NCBI GenBank assembly: GCA_036936605.1
Contig: JAUPFV010000001.1
Coordinates: forward strand, 210,349,138-210,413,137
Length of the DNA: 64,000 nucleotides
Origin: Limnanthes douglasii subsp. nivea
Taxonomy: Eukaryota > Streptophyta > Magnoliopsida > Brassicales > Limnanthaceae
Direction of reading: 5' to 3'
The notes beneath the pieces were generated by a model. The model had not been told where the DNA came from, made no database searches, and worked only from the letters and a program-made list of their open reading frames with translations. Shown here piece by piece: positions 21,130 to 30,413 of this stretch; the stretch's first letter is position 1, and the number at the start of each line of letters is the position of its first letter. The translations under genes were made by a program, and so were the position numbers.

Positions 21130-21341
21130 GGAGTATTTTTGAAAAAAATAAAAAGGTGGTCGTATGTGCAGCAGACTTGGGTACAATGGATGACAAATGT
21201 TAATTCCCTATCGATTTATACGTGCCAGTAGTAAATATGCAACGATTTGAAACATAAATAATTTGTTTTGGAGACGAAAGAATGTTAATAGCACGAATGC
21301 AACAGGTGTCAAACATTAATAACTTGACAGAGTTTTTAGCC
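21130..21341 (-). repeat. Right terminal inverted repeat
   Basis: Inverted partner of 19739-19930; read on the minus strand it starts GGCTAAAAACTCTGTCAAGT. Confidence 0.7.
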
Positions 21342-22067
21342 TAATTTTGTTTTTAGAAGCAGACAATACCTCCACTTTATATATTCCTTTACTATCGCCT
21401 GTTCCCTTTTTTCTCCAATATTAGGTTTTTGTTTTATTTGTTTGGGTAAAAAGATTGTCCGGTTTTTTTCATATATAATTTTAATAAATAAATAAATTTT
21501 TTTGTCCAAATTAGAACAGCTAAATCCAGTTTTAGGTATTTTATATTTACCGTGCATGATACTACTTTACTAATTTATTAATTTTTTAAAAATGTTATAT
21601 ATTTTACCATACGTATTGCTACTTTTTAATATTTTATAATTATTTAAATTTTGAACAAGATTATTATTTTTACCATACTTTTTTTTATCACCATTGTTGT
21701 TTAAGTATATTGTTATTCTTTTTATAATTTTTAATCCTATTTAATTTAATTATAATTTTTAATCCTATTTAATTTAATTATAATTTTTAATCCAATTATA
21801 AATTTTTAACAAATCAAATATATGTAACGTATATGGTGACATATTATTCTAAAAATAATGATATGCCAGTGGGATGCGTCTTGTTTGTTTGGAAAGTCAT
21901 TAATTTTAGTTTAGTAATTAAGTAAGTAGTTTTGCTTTCGATTGTTTTCTTTAAAACACCTCTCCTGTTTCGTTTTCATATCAAGATTTGCTTGAGAACC
22001 CATAAGTGTTTTCGTTTTATATAACCTCATTCACAATCACCTATTTCCTTCTTCTTTCCATTATAAC
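21342..22067. repeat. Units of the ~0.6-kb AT-rich repeat
   Basis: Resumes with TTATATATTCCTTTAC, CAAATTAGAACAGCTAAATCC, TTTTACCATACG and GGTGACATATTATTC, then starts a new unit at about 21983 (AAGATTTGCTTGAGAACC). An internal 24-bp triplication (TTTTTAATCCTATTTAATTT) lies at 21730-21795. It is cut by the hAT element at 22076. Confidence 0.65.
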
Positions 22068-22075
22068 ATTATAAC
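22068..22075. repeat. hAT target-site duplication, left
   Basis: ATTATAAC, identical to 29464-29471 on the other side of the element. An 8-bp duplication is the hAT signature. Confidence 0.9.
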
Positions 22076-22130
22076 TAGAGGTGATAAATGGTTCTGGAAC
22101 CACGGTTCAAAGCTGACAACCTGCTTAAGA

Positions 22131-22265
22131 ACTCGCGGTTTATCTGCGAAACTGGTCCATTAAGACTGCAACCCGTCAGGACCGCAACCCGCCAGGACCG
22201 TCAGACCGTCAGGACCGCATAAGGAATAACCCGGCAGGACTGCGAAACCACGGTTTATTTGTAAA
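22131..22265 (+). repeat. Left subterminal repeat block
   Basis: GC-rich tandem motifs such as CAGGACCGCAACCCG and CCGTCAGGACCGCATAAGGA. It matches the right block at 29290-29420 in direct, not inverted, orientation. Subterminal repeats in hAT elements are transposase-binding sites (known for maize Ac); here that role is inferred. Confidence 0.7.
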
Positions 22266-22787
22266 AAACCGCGGTTTATTGGTAAATATTATAAATGTTT
22301 TATTTATTTTATAACCAAAATATTATATTTAAAAAATATTGAGATATTGCATATTATTATAGAATTATTATTACATTTTTGTTAATATTAATTTGTTTTG
22401 GTTATTAATATTTTAAGTGTTGTAAGTATTATATAGTCCAAAATTTTAAATATTACCTATGTTATTATCATATTTTGAATATTATTATTATGTTTTTAGA
22501 TCTAATACAAAGCAAAACAATATATTATCATGTTAAAATATTACAAATTCTATGGTTATAATTTTAATATTACATTTTGATTACTATTGTGATTTGGTTT
22601 TAAATTTTACAAGTGTTTGTTATTATTTTTAAACCAATATTAGATCTTATGAAGTTATAAGTATTTCATAATACAGTTGTTGTTATTATAATAAAAGGTA
22701 AAGTCATTTTTGGATAATTTAGCCGTTCACGAGTTGTACAAATGTTTTCAAATTACAATACAAAATAGCAAAAAAATATTACAAACA
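22266..22787. other. AT-rich 3' region of hAT transposase gene
   Basis: No frame or repeat recognised between the left subterminal block and the transposase stop codon; probably 3' untranslated and spacer sequence. Confidence 0.3.
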
Positions 22788-24060
22788 TCATTCATCTTCA
22801 GCTTCGTCTTCTTCGTAAGTAAAATCTTCGTCGTCAGCCTCGTTTTCTTTCGCAATTTCTTGTTCAAGTGTATCTTCGTAATCATCCGGATAATCTTCGA
22901 AGATGTCGGCTACGTTCACTTCGTCTCTAAACTCTATGTCTTGCATCCTTTTATCCGCCGCTGTCCAATCCTTAACTGCCACAAGCACTCCAAGTGCTTT
23001 GCCCGTCAATCTTGTTCTCTTAGTCGTGTATTGCAACCTCGCTTGGCTGAAAGCGCACTCACTTGCAACTGTAGACATAGGTACAGCATAAATCTCTTTA
23101 ACAATCCTGCAAAGAATAGGAAACTCTTCAGTTTTGGTACCCCACCATATTATGATATCTTCAATACATTGGGTTTGATAATTCGTAAAATCAAACCTAG
23201 TGCTCCAATATCTAGACAACTCATTATCAGATTGAGGGGTTTCTGTAACATTGTTTCGTAACATTACCAATTGAACATAGTTAGTAGATCTCCCTCTACC
23301 CCTATTGTTACTACTCCTTACATTAGTAGGTGTATTTGATCTATTTCTTGCAGCATACTTATCATAGATATTATACAAACGATCATATATACCGATAATA
23401 TACCCTTCAGGGTCAATTGGTTCCTTCAGTGGTTTAGCTGTAGAAAACCGTACAGAATTATAAAAGTATCTAACTAGCAATTCAAATTTTTCTTTTCGTG
23501 AAAAAGGATCTAAAAGGCAAGCAAATGAATAACTATCACGGATTGGATGAAAATACTTTGTGAACTTATATTCCATTCCAGGCACCATGTCTATGCATAC
23601 ATAATTTGATCTAAATTCATTCATATGCATGGCAAGATTAGCAATCCTGAAAAGGGCCAAATGAGCATTAGGTTGATTTTGTGAAGAAAAGGTTAGAGTA
23701 TTTTCTTTAAAAAGTCTTAAAAATCTTAACATGTGTGCACAATATTTCCAATGATCTGGTTCAATTGGTGTTTCACGATAAGATGCATTATAAAGTGTCA
23801 TAATCTCTTCTTTAAAAACATGCGCACGTGCAAGCATTGTGTAAGTAGAATTCCATCTAGTTTCGACATCTAATATAAGTTTCTTATATTTTTTCCCATT
23901 TGAAGTAACAAGTGTTTTAAAATCTCTTTTTTTAGCAGCGGATGTCGAGCAAAATAGGATCCCATTTTTTATAGGGGTAATATAATCACCCTGAACCTTA
24001 CGTATTCCTTCTTTCGCAATTAATTGAAGTACGTGGCATAAACATTCATGCATTCAATTA
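22788..24060 (-). pseudogene. hAT transposase, C-terminal part
   Basis: A 421-codon open frame. The N-terminus HECLCHVLQLIAKEGIRKVQ is the conserved fHxRCxxHxLNL segment, ETRWNSTYTML follows at about residue 66, and the hAT dimerisation region is near residues 305-350 (YAVPMSTVASECAFSQARL, RTRLTGKALGVLVAVKDW). The tail is acidic (DDEDFTYEEDEAEDE). The DNASxN segment that should precede HECLCH is missing, and the frame does not join the upstream part, so the catalytic core is incomplete. Confidence 0.9.
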
Positions 24061-24075
24061 TACTCTCCCTAATTA

Positions 24076-24083
24076 TTTGTGCC
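24076..24083. repeat. Target duplication of nested element, left
   Basis: TTTGTGCC; the right copy at 25695-25702 is TTTGTGCG (one mismatch). Confidence 0.65.
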
Positions 24084-25694
24084 CAGCGGCAGATCTACGT
24101 TGGGGGCAGGGGGCGTAGGCCCCCCTTACCTAAAATATATGTTTTATAATTTTTTTAAGGTAATAAATTATTTAAATTATATTAAAATAAAAATTATACG
24201 CCCCCTTAACTAAAATATATATATTTTGTAACTTTTTTAAGGTAATAATAATTAAATAATATTAAACTAACAATTCTACGCCTCTTTAACTAAAATATAT
24301 ATTTTATAATTTTTAAGGTAATAACTATTTATATAATATTAAAGTAAAAATTTAAGATAATAATTGTTTTTAGGAATGTTTTAAATTTAATGTCTGAAAT
24401 AATGGTAATTTTTTTTTTAATTTAAAAACTAGTATGCTGATTATTTTTAAGAAACTTTTTAGATTAAAAGTCTAAAGTGTAAATTTTAATTTACAAAATC
24501 TTGGATTATGGCTATTTTTAAGGAATAATTTAAGTTAGAAATCTTGAATATTTTAAAAGAAAAATTTAAGTTGATATTTATAAATGGTTGGATGTAGTCT
24601 CTAGAATCTTAATCTCTAGAATATTAGAACTCGATTGATTTTGTATGTATTCTCAATTTGTTTTTGCCATAATTTTTTTTGATTTAATATTCGTTTAGTC
24701 TTTCTAATTAATTATATTTTATCTCTTACTTTGATTTAGAAAAAGATAATGAGTTGCTACATAGGAACAAATATTTCGATGGAAGAACTTAAAGAAAATG
24801 GGAAAAATGAAGAACACGATCCGAAGGAGTTTCACCAATTTATTTTTTCAAGGTATGTATATTTTTTTTTGTTTTTTTTAAATTTTATTATTATTTTGAT
24901 CTTAAAACACTTGTTAATCAATATTTTTTTCTGATTTGATCTGTGGTTTAGGAAAGTGAAAATACATTTACTTAGTTTAAAAATCATATATATGGAAATA
25001 TTTTTTTGTTTTTTAAAATAAAATTATATATTTATATTATAAATTATGTTTAATATAATTTGATTTTAATTTTATATAATTTTTACATAAAATTTTGATT
25101 TTATCTATAAGTATTTAAAAAATATTTTTTATATAAAAAATTGAATTTATTTCAATTAATTTCTAAAAATATATTTTATACATTTATCTTTTGAAATATC
25201 TTTTATATATTAAATGAATTTGTTATATTTTTTTAAATATCTTTTAAAAATAATATATTAATATTTTCATCTATTTTTCCAAAATGTTTTTTTATAACAA
25301 ATTTTATTTACTTTTATCTAAATTTTAAAATATCTTTTTAAGATATTAAATTCGGTTTTGTTATATTTTATTTTATATATCTTTAAAAAATAATATATTA
25401 AGATACATTAAAATTTATTGTTAGATATATATCTATATATATTTAAACCAAAGAATAGTGTTGGTTCTTCAAGTAGCTCGAGTAATAATAATATGATTCA
25501 TCCTAATCTGATTGCCTTTTTGATCTGATTGCCTTTATATCAAAACTGATAGTGTTGATTATTCATTTGAATGAATGAATATATAGTAGACTACGCCAAC
25601 TTATTGAAAATTCTGATAGTAATGTTAGAGATAAAATTCAAGAATTCGACGAGAATTTTGGCCCCCCTTACTTCAATTCCTAGATCCGCCACTG
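24084..25694. mobile_element. Nested non-autonomous element, 1.6 kb
   Basis: Ends CAGCGGCAGATCTACG and, inverted, CAGTGGCGGATCTAGG, continuing into GC-rich GGGGGC...CCCCCTTA near both ends. The 8-bp flanks match at 7 of 8 sites, consistent with an hAT-type insertion into the transposase gene of the larger hAT element. The interior is extremely AT-rich. GGTAATAA...TTAAAT-like segments near 24120-24360 are repeated three times (CGCCCCCTTAACTAAAATAT). A 61-codon frame at 24749 resembles no known protein. Confidence 0.75.
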
Positions 25695-25702
25695 TTTGTG
25701 CG

Positions 25703-25858
25703 TTATGCTTCCCAATTGATTCAAACCATATAATTCTCCTTTGGAGGACCCATTGGGCGTCCATCCAATGGAGGGTAACACATATCATATCTAAAACAGT
25801 AAAAGTAGCTATGTCACTAGTAATGGAAACATTCCATGGCAAAGTCTGCATAGTTTGA
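25703..25858 (-). pseudogene. hAT transposase, middle part
   Basis: ITSDIATFTVLDMICVTLHW followed by MDAQWVLQRRIIWFESIGKH matches the transposase segment TxDxWTS...YxxVTAHxID..W.L.KRIL.F. The nested element interrupts it at HNAQ. Upstream continuity with the BED part (25941) is lost by deletion and frame change. Confidence 0.8.
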
Positions 25859-25940
25859 ATAATCTCTTTTTTTCTTTTTAAATAATATTTAAAGGCTAGC
25901 GATTTTAAAGAGCTACGTGGAATGCGTTTTGCGTGTGGGT

Positions 25941-26423
25941 TTACCCCAGCTTGCCTCCAATTTTCGTATCTCCAAGAATCCCAAAACTAAATGGTTGTAA
26001 ACTACCGACTGCATAAATCATTGTTTCTTCCCTATACGTATCGTGGTTAAACTCAAAAGGAAGACCTGTTTGAGGGTTCATGCAAACATTAGTTGGGTTA
26101 GGTTTTGTAGGATCGTATATTGAATGTTTAAGTAAATGTTTTACCATAGTGCTAGTGCCCATATTTCTAGCTCCACTTACGTGAAGATAATCATTTTTGC
26201 ACACGTTACAAATACAATTATAACCATTTTCTGATAGAGTATAGTGTTTCCAAATCCAAGATGTTTTCTTACGAGATCTCGACCCAGCACTAGTACTTCC
26301 ACCACCACTTTCGTGGGAGGAGAGTGTGTCAACGTGAGGGAATTCTGTAGAAGATTCATCTATGGTATTGAGATCCACATTAGATGGTGGGTTTATCCCA
26401 ATATTTCTACGTTTTGAATTCAT
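25941..26423 (-). pseudogene. hAT transposase, N-terminal BED zinc finger part
   Basis: 160 codons from ATG at 26423. A Ser/Gly-rich stretch leads to a BED finger at residues 55-100: SWIWKHYTL, C72-x2-C75 (CNVC), then H96-x3-H100 (HLLKH). After it comes REETMIYAVGSLQPFSF, the conserved segment that in intact hAT proteins leads towards the catalytic region. The frame then degenerates (GKLG, stop). BED fingers bind the element ends. Confidence 0.85.
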
Positions 26424-26479
26424 TTTAAAACTAATAATAGTTTTTTTTAAATATGCAATAAAATACTAATAATAAAATC

Positions 26480-26562
26480 TAAATTTAGACTAATAACAAG
26501 ATAGAACAACTAAATTTAGACTAATAACAAGATAGAACAACTAAATTTAGACTAATAACAAC
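26480..26562. repeat. 31-bp tandem repeat in transposase leader
   Basis: Two perfect copies and a partial third of a unit beginning TAAATTTAGACTAATAACAA, between the transposase ATG and its TATA box. Confidence 0.85.
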
Positions 26563-26729
26563 TAAGAAACAATTTACGGAAAAACAAAAATCAAACAATT
26601 TCGAACGTAGGAGTAGAATATGTAAAATAAGTAATTATAGTTTTCTAGAAATTTTCGAACAAGTAGATAGATTTAGAGAGAAGTAGAGACTTGTTTGAGA
26701 GGTGTGAGTATTGGTGTTGGGGTCTCCTC

Positions 26730-26737
26730 TATTTATA
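26730..26737 (-). promoter_or_regulatory. TATA box of hAT transposase gene
   Basis: TATAAATA on the minus strand in the context CCCCTATAAATAGAGG, about 307 bp upstream of the BED-finger ATG. Confidence 0.65.
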
Positions 26738-26781
26738 GGGGAGACAAAAAAAAAAACGAAAAATCAAAAAAACAAATTCGC

Positions 26782-26905
26782 CCGGACCATCCGGGTCAAC
26801 GTCCGGATGGTCCGGACACACGGTCCGGGAACGGCTAGTTGAAGTCAACTAGACGTTGGCAATTTAAAGCCGCGGACCATCCGGACGCCTGGCCGGATGG
26901 TCCGC
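26782..26905. promoter_or_regulatory. Symmetric inverted-repeat control region of the hAT element
   Basis: Two perfect inverted repeats, each with the 12-bp core CGGACCATCCGG, an 8-nt loop and CCGGATGGTCCG: 26783-26814 and 26873-26904, each extendable by one pair. They are exactly 90 bp apart. Midway (centre 26843.5) is the palindrome CTAGTTGA-AG-TCAACTAG (26835-26852). Outside them lie divergent TATAAATA boxes at 26730 and 26946. A TGACGTCA palindrome (bZIP-type site) is at 26910-26917. I infer a bidirectional promoter with operator-like sites. Confidence 0.75.
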
Positions 26906-26945
26906 ACGATGACGTCATCAAACGGCTAGTATGAAAAAAAAACCC

Positions 26946-26953
26946 TATAAATA
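26946..26953 (+). promoter_or_regulatory. TATA box of hAT second gene
   Basis: TATAAATA in the context ACCCTATAAATACAAC, about 220 bp upstream of the ATG at 27169. Confidence 0.65.
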
Positions 26954-27000
26954 CAACCTACCTTCTACTATATTTTTCACTCCAACTCCACTAAAAATCT

Positions 27001-27090
27001 ATCCCCTCTCTCCCTCTCCACTACAAATCTATCCCCTCTCTCCCTCTCCACTACAAATCTATCCCCTCTCTCCCTCTCCACTACAAATCT
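27001..27090 (+). repeat. 30-bp tandem repeat in leader of second gene
   Basis: Three perfect copies of a pyrimidine-rich unit starting ATCCCCTCTCTCCCTCTCCA, with partial copies on both sides. It lies between TATA box and ATG, so it would be in the 5' untranslated RNA. Confidence 0.9.
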
Positions 27091-27168
27091 ATCCCCTATC
27101 TGTACTACACTTCTCTAATTTTTTTTTATATTTTTCAAAAACTCTATTTAAATTTCAGGTTTCGCTAA

Positions 27169-28293
27169 ATGTCTTCGAAAAGACCAAAGCATGCTCGTAA
27201 AGGTGGATGTAGTGAAGCAACCTCGAGACAAGTGAAAGAGGTGGCAGATATGTTGTTTGAAGATATGGAGCTAACGGAGAGCGAGACTATCGAACATCGC
27301 GGCGAAGGGGATCTTCGCATCCGTAATCAGGAAGGAGGTCGAGGTGTAACAAAAATTTGGTCCGGTATGTATCTAGACTATGAGGAACTGATCCAAATAG
27401 AGGGTATGCAAAAAAAGTTCAAACTTATTGAACCTAATAATGGCCTAGGTTGGATGACACTAGCTAGATTCAAATGTGATTGGTATCTAGAACTAGTGCG
27501 AAAGTTTTATACCACCGCAAGAATAATCGAAAATGATCCAAGAGGTTTAAGAATGAATTGTTTGGTTGATGGTAAAGCCTATAGTTTTTTTGAAACTGAT
27601 TTCGAAGATCTTTTTTCCGTTCCAACCCATGATATGTATACCGGTAATAAATTACCTCCCATTAGTTATCGCCCTACGATCTGGAGTGCTGATTGGCTTT
27701 TGTCTTACGAAGAAGCAGTAGAGCTTCTTACTTGTCCTGGTGCGGAAGCTCCGAAAATTAGCGATAAATTTCGAGCCATGCGGGGTAATTTGGATGCTAA
27801 TGGGAAATTAGCTTTGAAATTGGTAAATAGTATATTTCTTCCCCGTAGTAACAATGATTCACAGCTTTCATATATTCAAACATTTGTTACTGCTTTTATC
27901 GTTCGAAATCAGGGAATAATTAATTTACCTAGCTTGATGATTCGAAATATGGTTACGAGGTGTGGTACGGATAAACTACCTTATGGGATGAAAGTGAGTA
28001 AATTGCTTGTTTCGAAAGGAGCTGATGTGAGTATGTACACTCCGATGAAGGTGAGGCCGACTAGTGCTATAGGTAGAAAATCTTTACGTTTGCAGGAGAT
28101 ATACTTCTTGGATGGAGAGTTGATTTCAAAATTGGAGGCATGGAACCACCATAGACAATACTTGAATCAGATATATACTGCGAACGGTCTTACAAAACCG
28201 CCAAATCCACCTACTCAGTATCGAGTTGAGGCTGAATCGTCTTTCGATCCAAATGCTAGTGGTTCTTCTGGAGTACCGCCACAAGAAAGATGA
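27169..28293 (+). CDS. Second hAT gene: putative plant transposon protein
   Basis: 374 codons before the first stop. The N-terminus is basic (SSKRPKHARKGG, possible nuclear signal). Residues about 95-300 resemble the domain annotated in plants as putative plant transposon protein (PF20167 type): WYLELVRKFYTTARI, LRMNCLVDGKAYSFFETDFE, then FIVRNQGIINLPSLMIRNM and DKLPYGMKVSKLLVSKGADV. This domain is known from transposon-linked proteins, but its biochemical role is not established. It is transcribed away from the transposase from the shared promoter. The frame ends TGA, but the same frame continues with related sequence, so this stop looks recent (see next entry). Confidence 0.7.
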   Translation: MSSKRPKHARKGGCSEATSRQVKEVADMLFEDMELTESETIEHRGEGDLRIRNQEGGRGVTKIWSGMYLDYEELIQIEGMQKKFKLIEPNNGLGWMTLARFKCDWYLELVRKFYTTARIIENDPRGLRMNCLVDGKAYSFFETDFEDLFSVPTHDMYTGNKLPPISYRPTIWSADWLLSYEEAVELLTCPGAEAPKISDKFRAMRGNLDANGKLALKLVNSIFLPRSNNDSQLSYIQTFVTAFIVRNQGIINLPSLMIRNMVTRCGTDKLPYGMKVSKLLVSKGADVSMYTPMKVRPTSAIGRKSLRLQEIYFLDGELISKLEAWNHHRQYLNQIYTANGLTKPPNPPTQYRVEAESSFDPNASGSSGVPPQER

Positions 28294-28664
28294 ACCGATC
28301 GCGAATTTGCTGAGTTTTTGCATCAGCATCATATGGATTATATGCAATTTGTGCATACTCAACAAAAGGAATGACATGATGATTTTACAAAATGGCAAAG
28401 TGAATTTCAAAATTGGCAGGGGGGGGGGGGGTAAATGACCAGCTTAGCCAGATGCAGCAGTGGCAAGTAGGGGTGAATGATCAACTTGGTCACCTCCAGC
28501 AGTGGCATGGTCAATACGAGCAGTGGCATCATGGACAAGATCAATGGAATGATCGATTTGCAAACTCTCAAGCCGAACAGTCGGAGTATATGCGACAGAT
28601 GATGGAGAACATGCATTTGCAAGGTCCACCACCTAACAACAACAACAACGATGAAGCTCCTTAG
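28294..28664 (+). pseudogene. C-terminal part of second hAT gene, cut by stops and a G run
   Basis: After TGA (28291-28293) the frame continues DREFAEFLHQHHMDYMQFVH, meets TGA again at 28372-28374, continues DDFTKWQSEFQNWQ, and then enters a run of 13 G (28419-28431), after which the sense frame is shifted: VNDQLSQMQQWQVGVNDQLG, then Gln/His/Trp-rich repeats, ending NNNNNDEAP. The repeated QWQ/QWH...NDQL pattern on both sides of the breaks shows that they were one protein of about 500 residues. Confidence 0.7.
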
Positions 28665-29289
28665 TTTTTTGCATTTGATTTTCATTATCGTTGTAATGTT
28701 TTTCTTTTTTATTTGATTGAACAACTATGTTACTTGTTTGGTTTTTATTTTTAATGAATTGTTTGTTTTGCTTCTATTTTTTATTAAATGTTATTTAAAT
28801 CACTTTCGCTTTCAATTTTTATTTTGTTCTTTACAAATTACAAGTAATTTATGTTTATGCATATAAACTTCTAATATTGAATAGTTCGAAAATACAATAA
28901 ACTATATAATTCATCTAACCATAAACACTTCAAGCTTGAAAGAATCTAAAGAATCATCTAATAATTTAAAATTAGAATACAATTATATGTCTAATAGGTA
29001 TATATTATTCAAACGTATCAAAATCAAATTACAATTATTTTTTTAGAATGTAATTGATGATTATAAAATTTCGATTAAAATGATAACATATTTAAATTAA
29101 AATACATGAAATGGAATAATTAACTCGTGTACATGGTACATATCTCAATTATTGAAATTAGATTCAATTAACACTTACAAATTAATTTTAAATAACATTA
29201 AAAAATATTATGATAAACGGTTCTTAAATGGTTTGGCGGATGGTTGGAACTGATAAACGATTCTTAAATGGTTCGTCGGGTGGTTTGAA
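28665..29289. other. AT-rich 3' region of the hAT element
   Basis: No gene or repeat recognised; it contains AATAAA-like motifs and probably the 3' end of the second gene. Confidence 0.3.
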
Positions 29290-29420
29290 TTGGCGGTTTA
29301 ACTGCGAAACTGGCCCATTAAGACCGCAAACTGGCAGGACCGCCAGACCGCCAGGACCGCATAAGGAGCAACCCGGCAGGACCGCAACCCGGCAGGACCG
29401 CAACCCGTGGTTCTGATTTA
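29290..29420 (+). repeat. Right subterminal repeat block
   Basis: GC-rich motifs GGCAGGACCGCAACCC and CCGCCAGGACCGCATAAGGA in tandem, in the same orientation as the left block (22131-22265). Confidence 0.75.
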
Positions 29421-29463
29421 AACGGTGCGGGCGGTTCGCGGTTCACCCCGTTTGCCACCTCTA

Positions 29464-29471
29464 ATTATAAC
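29464..29471. repeat. hAT target-site duplication, right
   Basis: ATTATAAC, identical to 22068-22075. Confidence 0.9.
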
Positions 29472-30413
29472 AGAGCTTTTCAAATTCAAATACCTTTTTT
29501 AATCGCGGTTATGAATATTAGCCACCATTCGTATGATTTTTTCTAGCGAGTTTTATTTTCGTCATGAGCCCCCACCGGCGAGTGTTGCTGTTAATGGTGT
29601 TCGCGTATTCTCATTCTATGCCTCTTGTCTCCTATTCTTGTATTTTGTTTCAAATTAGCATATTTTTTGGTCTTGTTGGCCGTTTGAAACAGCCGATATT
29701 GATCCGTCTTCGCCGTTGTCTTACTTCAAGCGTGGCTCCCGACTTTCTCGGCCAGTGCAAATGAGTGGTCCGATCCGAGAAAGTTCTTCTTGTTATCCGG
29801 CATGCTTGTGTTCTCCGCTTCTCGTTATTTCTTTATGAGATGTATTACGCAGATGGTGTCTCTCTTTGAGGTAAAAACTTCAGACCCGACGACCATATAA
29901 GAAGATACTGATTTTCTATTATTAGGTTCGTCGCGGTTGATATATGTATTGCTGCTTTCGGTGATTGGCTTGCCGCTTTAGATGACATCGTTGGTAAATC
30001 TAGCTATGTGGCCTTAGTTTTCTTTCCGTTGACGGATACGGTCTTATTTTCTTATTCGGCCTTATTTTCTTACTCAAAGTGAGTTTTCTCTCTTCCGGAC
30101 GTCTTATTTTGTATACCAGTATTGTTTGATGATTTGCCGGCGTCATTATCATACCCCACTGTTTTTGAAGTGTTCTACATAAAATTCTATATTACCCTAC
30201 CCTAAAAGCTTTTGTACTTATTTTCACATGTTGGGCTAATTTACCAAATTTTCGGAGCCCACTTGTCTATGTTAAATACATTTTAATGGTTTTAAATAAT
30301 TGTTTTTATTGGTTTATTTTTATTAAACCATTAATTATTTGCCATTTCATGGTGATATTTTTTATTGGATTTATGGGTTTGCTGGTTAAATCTATTCACT
30401 TAAAATTATATTA

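Larger units (their letters stand above)
19739..21341 (+). mobile_element. Long-TIR (Mutator-like) element carrying an AGP-like gene
   Basis: The left end GGTTAAAAACCTTGTCAAAT and the inverted right end GGCTAAAAACTCTGTCAAGT begin imperfect inverted repeats of at least 180 bp, both continuing with TGCATTCGT, TCAAATCGTTGCAT and TTGTACCC. Between them lies only an arabinogalactan-like gene and no transposase, which is the Pack-MULE layout. I could not find a matching 9-11 bp target duplication; 19681-19738 to its left is also unexplained. Classification as MULE is from the long TIRs and gene cargo. Confidence 0.6.
22076..29463. mobile_element. hAT transposon, 7.4 kb, two divergent genes
   Basis: Ends are TAGAGGTGATAAATGG on the left and, inverted, TAGAGGTGGCAAACGG on the right (13 of 16 match), flanked by perfect 8-bp duplications ATTATAAC. 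Inside: a decayed BED-finger/hAT transposase on the minus strand, a second gene on the plus strand, a shared promoter, subterminal GC-rich repeats, and a nested 1.6-kb element. Perfect flanking duplications suggest a fairly recent insertion, but the transposase is broken, so mobility would need a helper. Confidence 0.9.

Noticed and set aside
22710..23261. Plus-strand 183-codon frame rich in Phe/Ile
   Set aside because: Lies opposite the hAT transposase C-terminus; composition is that of an antisense shadow.
24749..24934. 61-codon frame in the nested element
   Set aside because: Hydrophobic Phe/Ile-rich AT translation with no homology; probably non-coding.
26782..26905. The hairpin pair as a small MITE inserted in the promoter
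   Set aside because: No flanking target duplication is visible, and the pair is centred between the two TATA boxes, which a random insertion would not produce. Not fully excluded.
28413..28664. Gln/Trp-rich frame as a separate small gene
   Set aside because: Its pattern continues across the upstream stops in the second hAT gene, so it is the shifted C-terminus of that gene; the ATG is created by the sequence at the G run.
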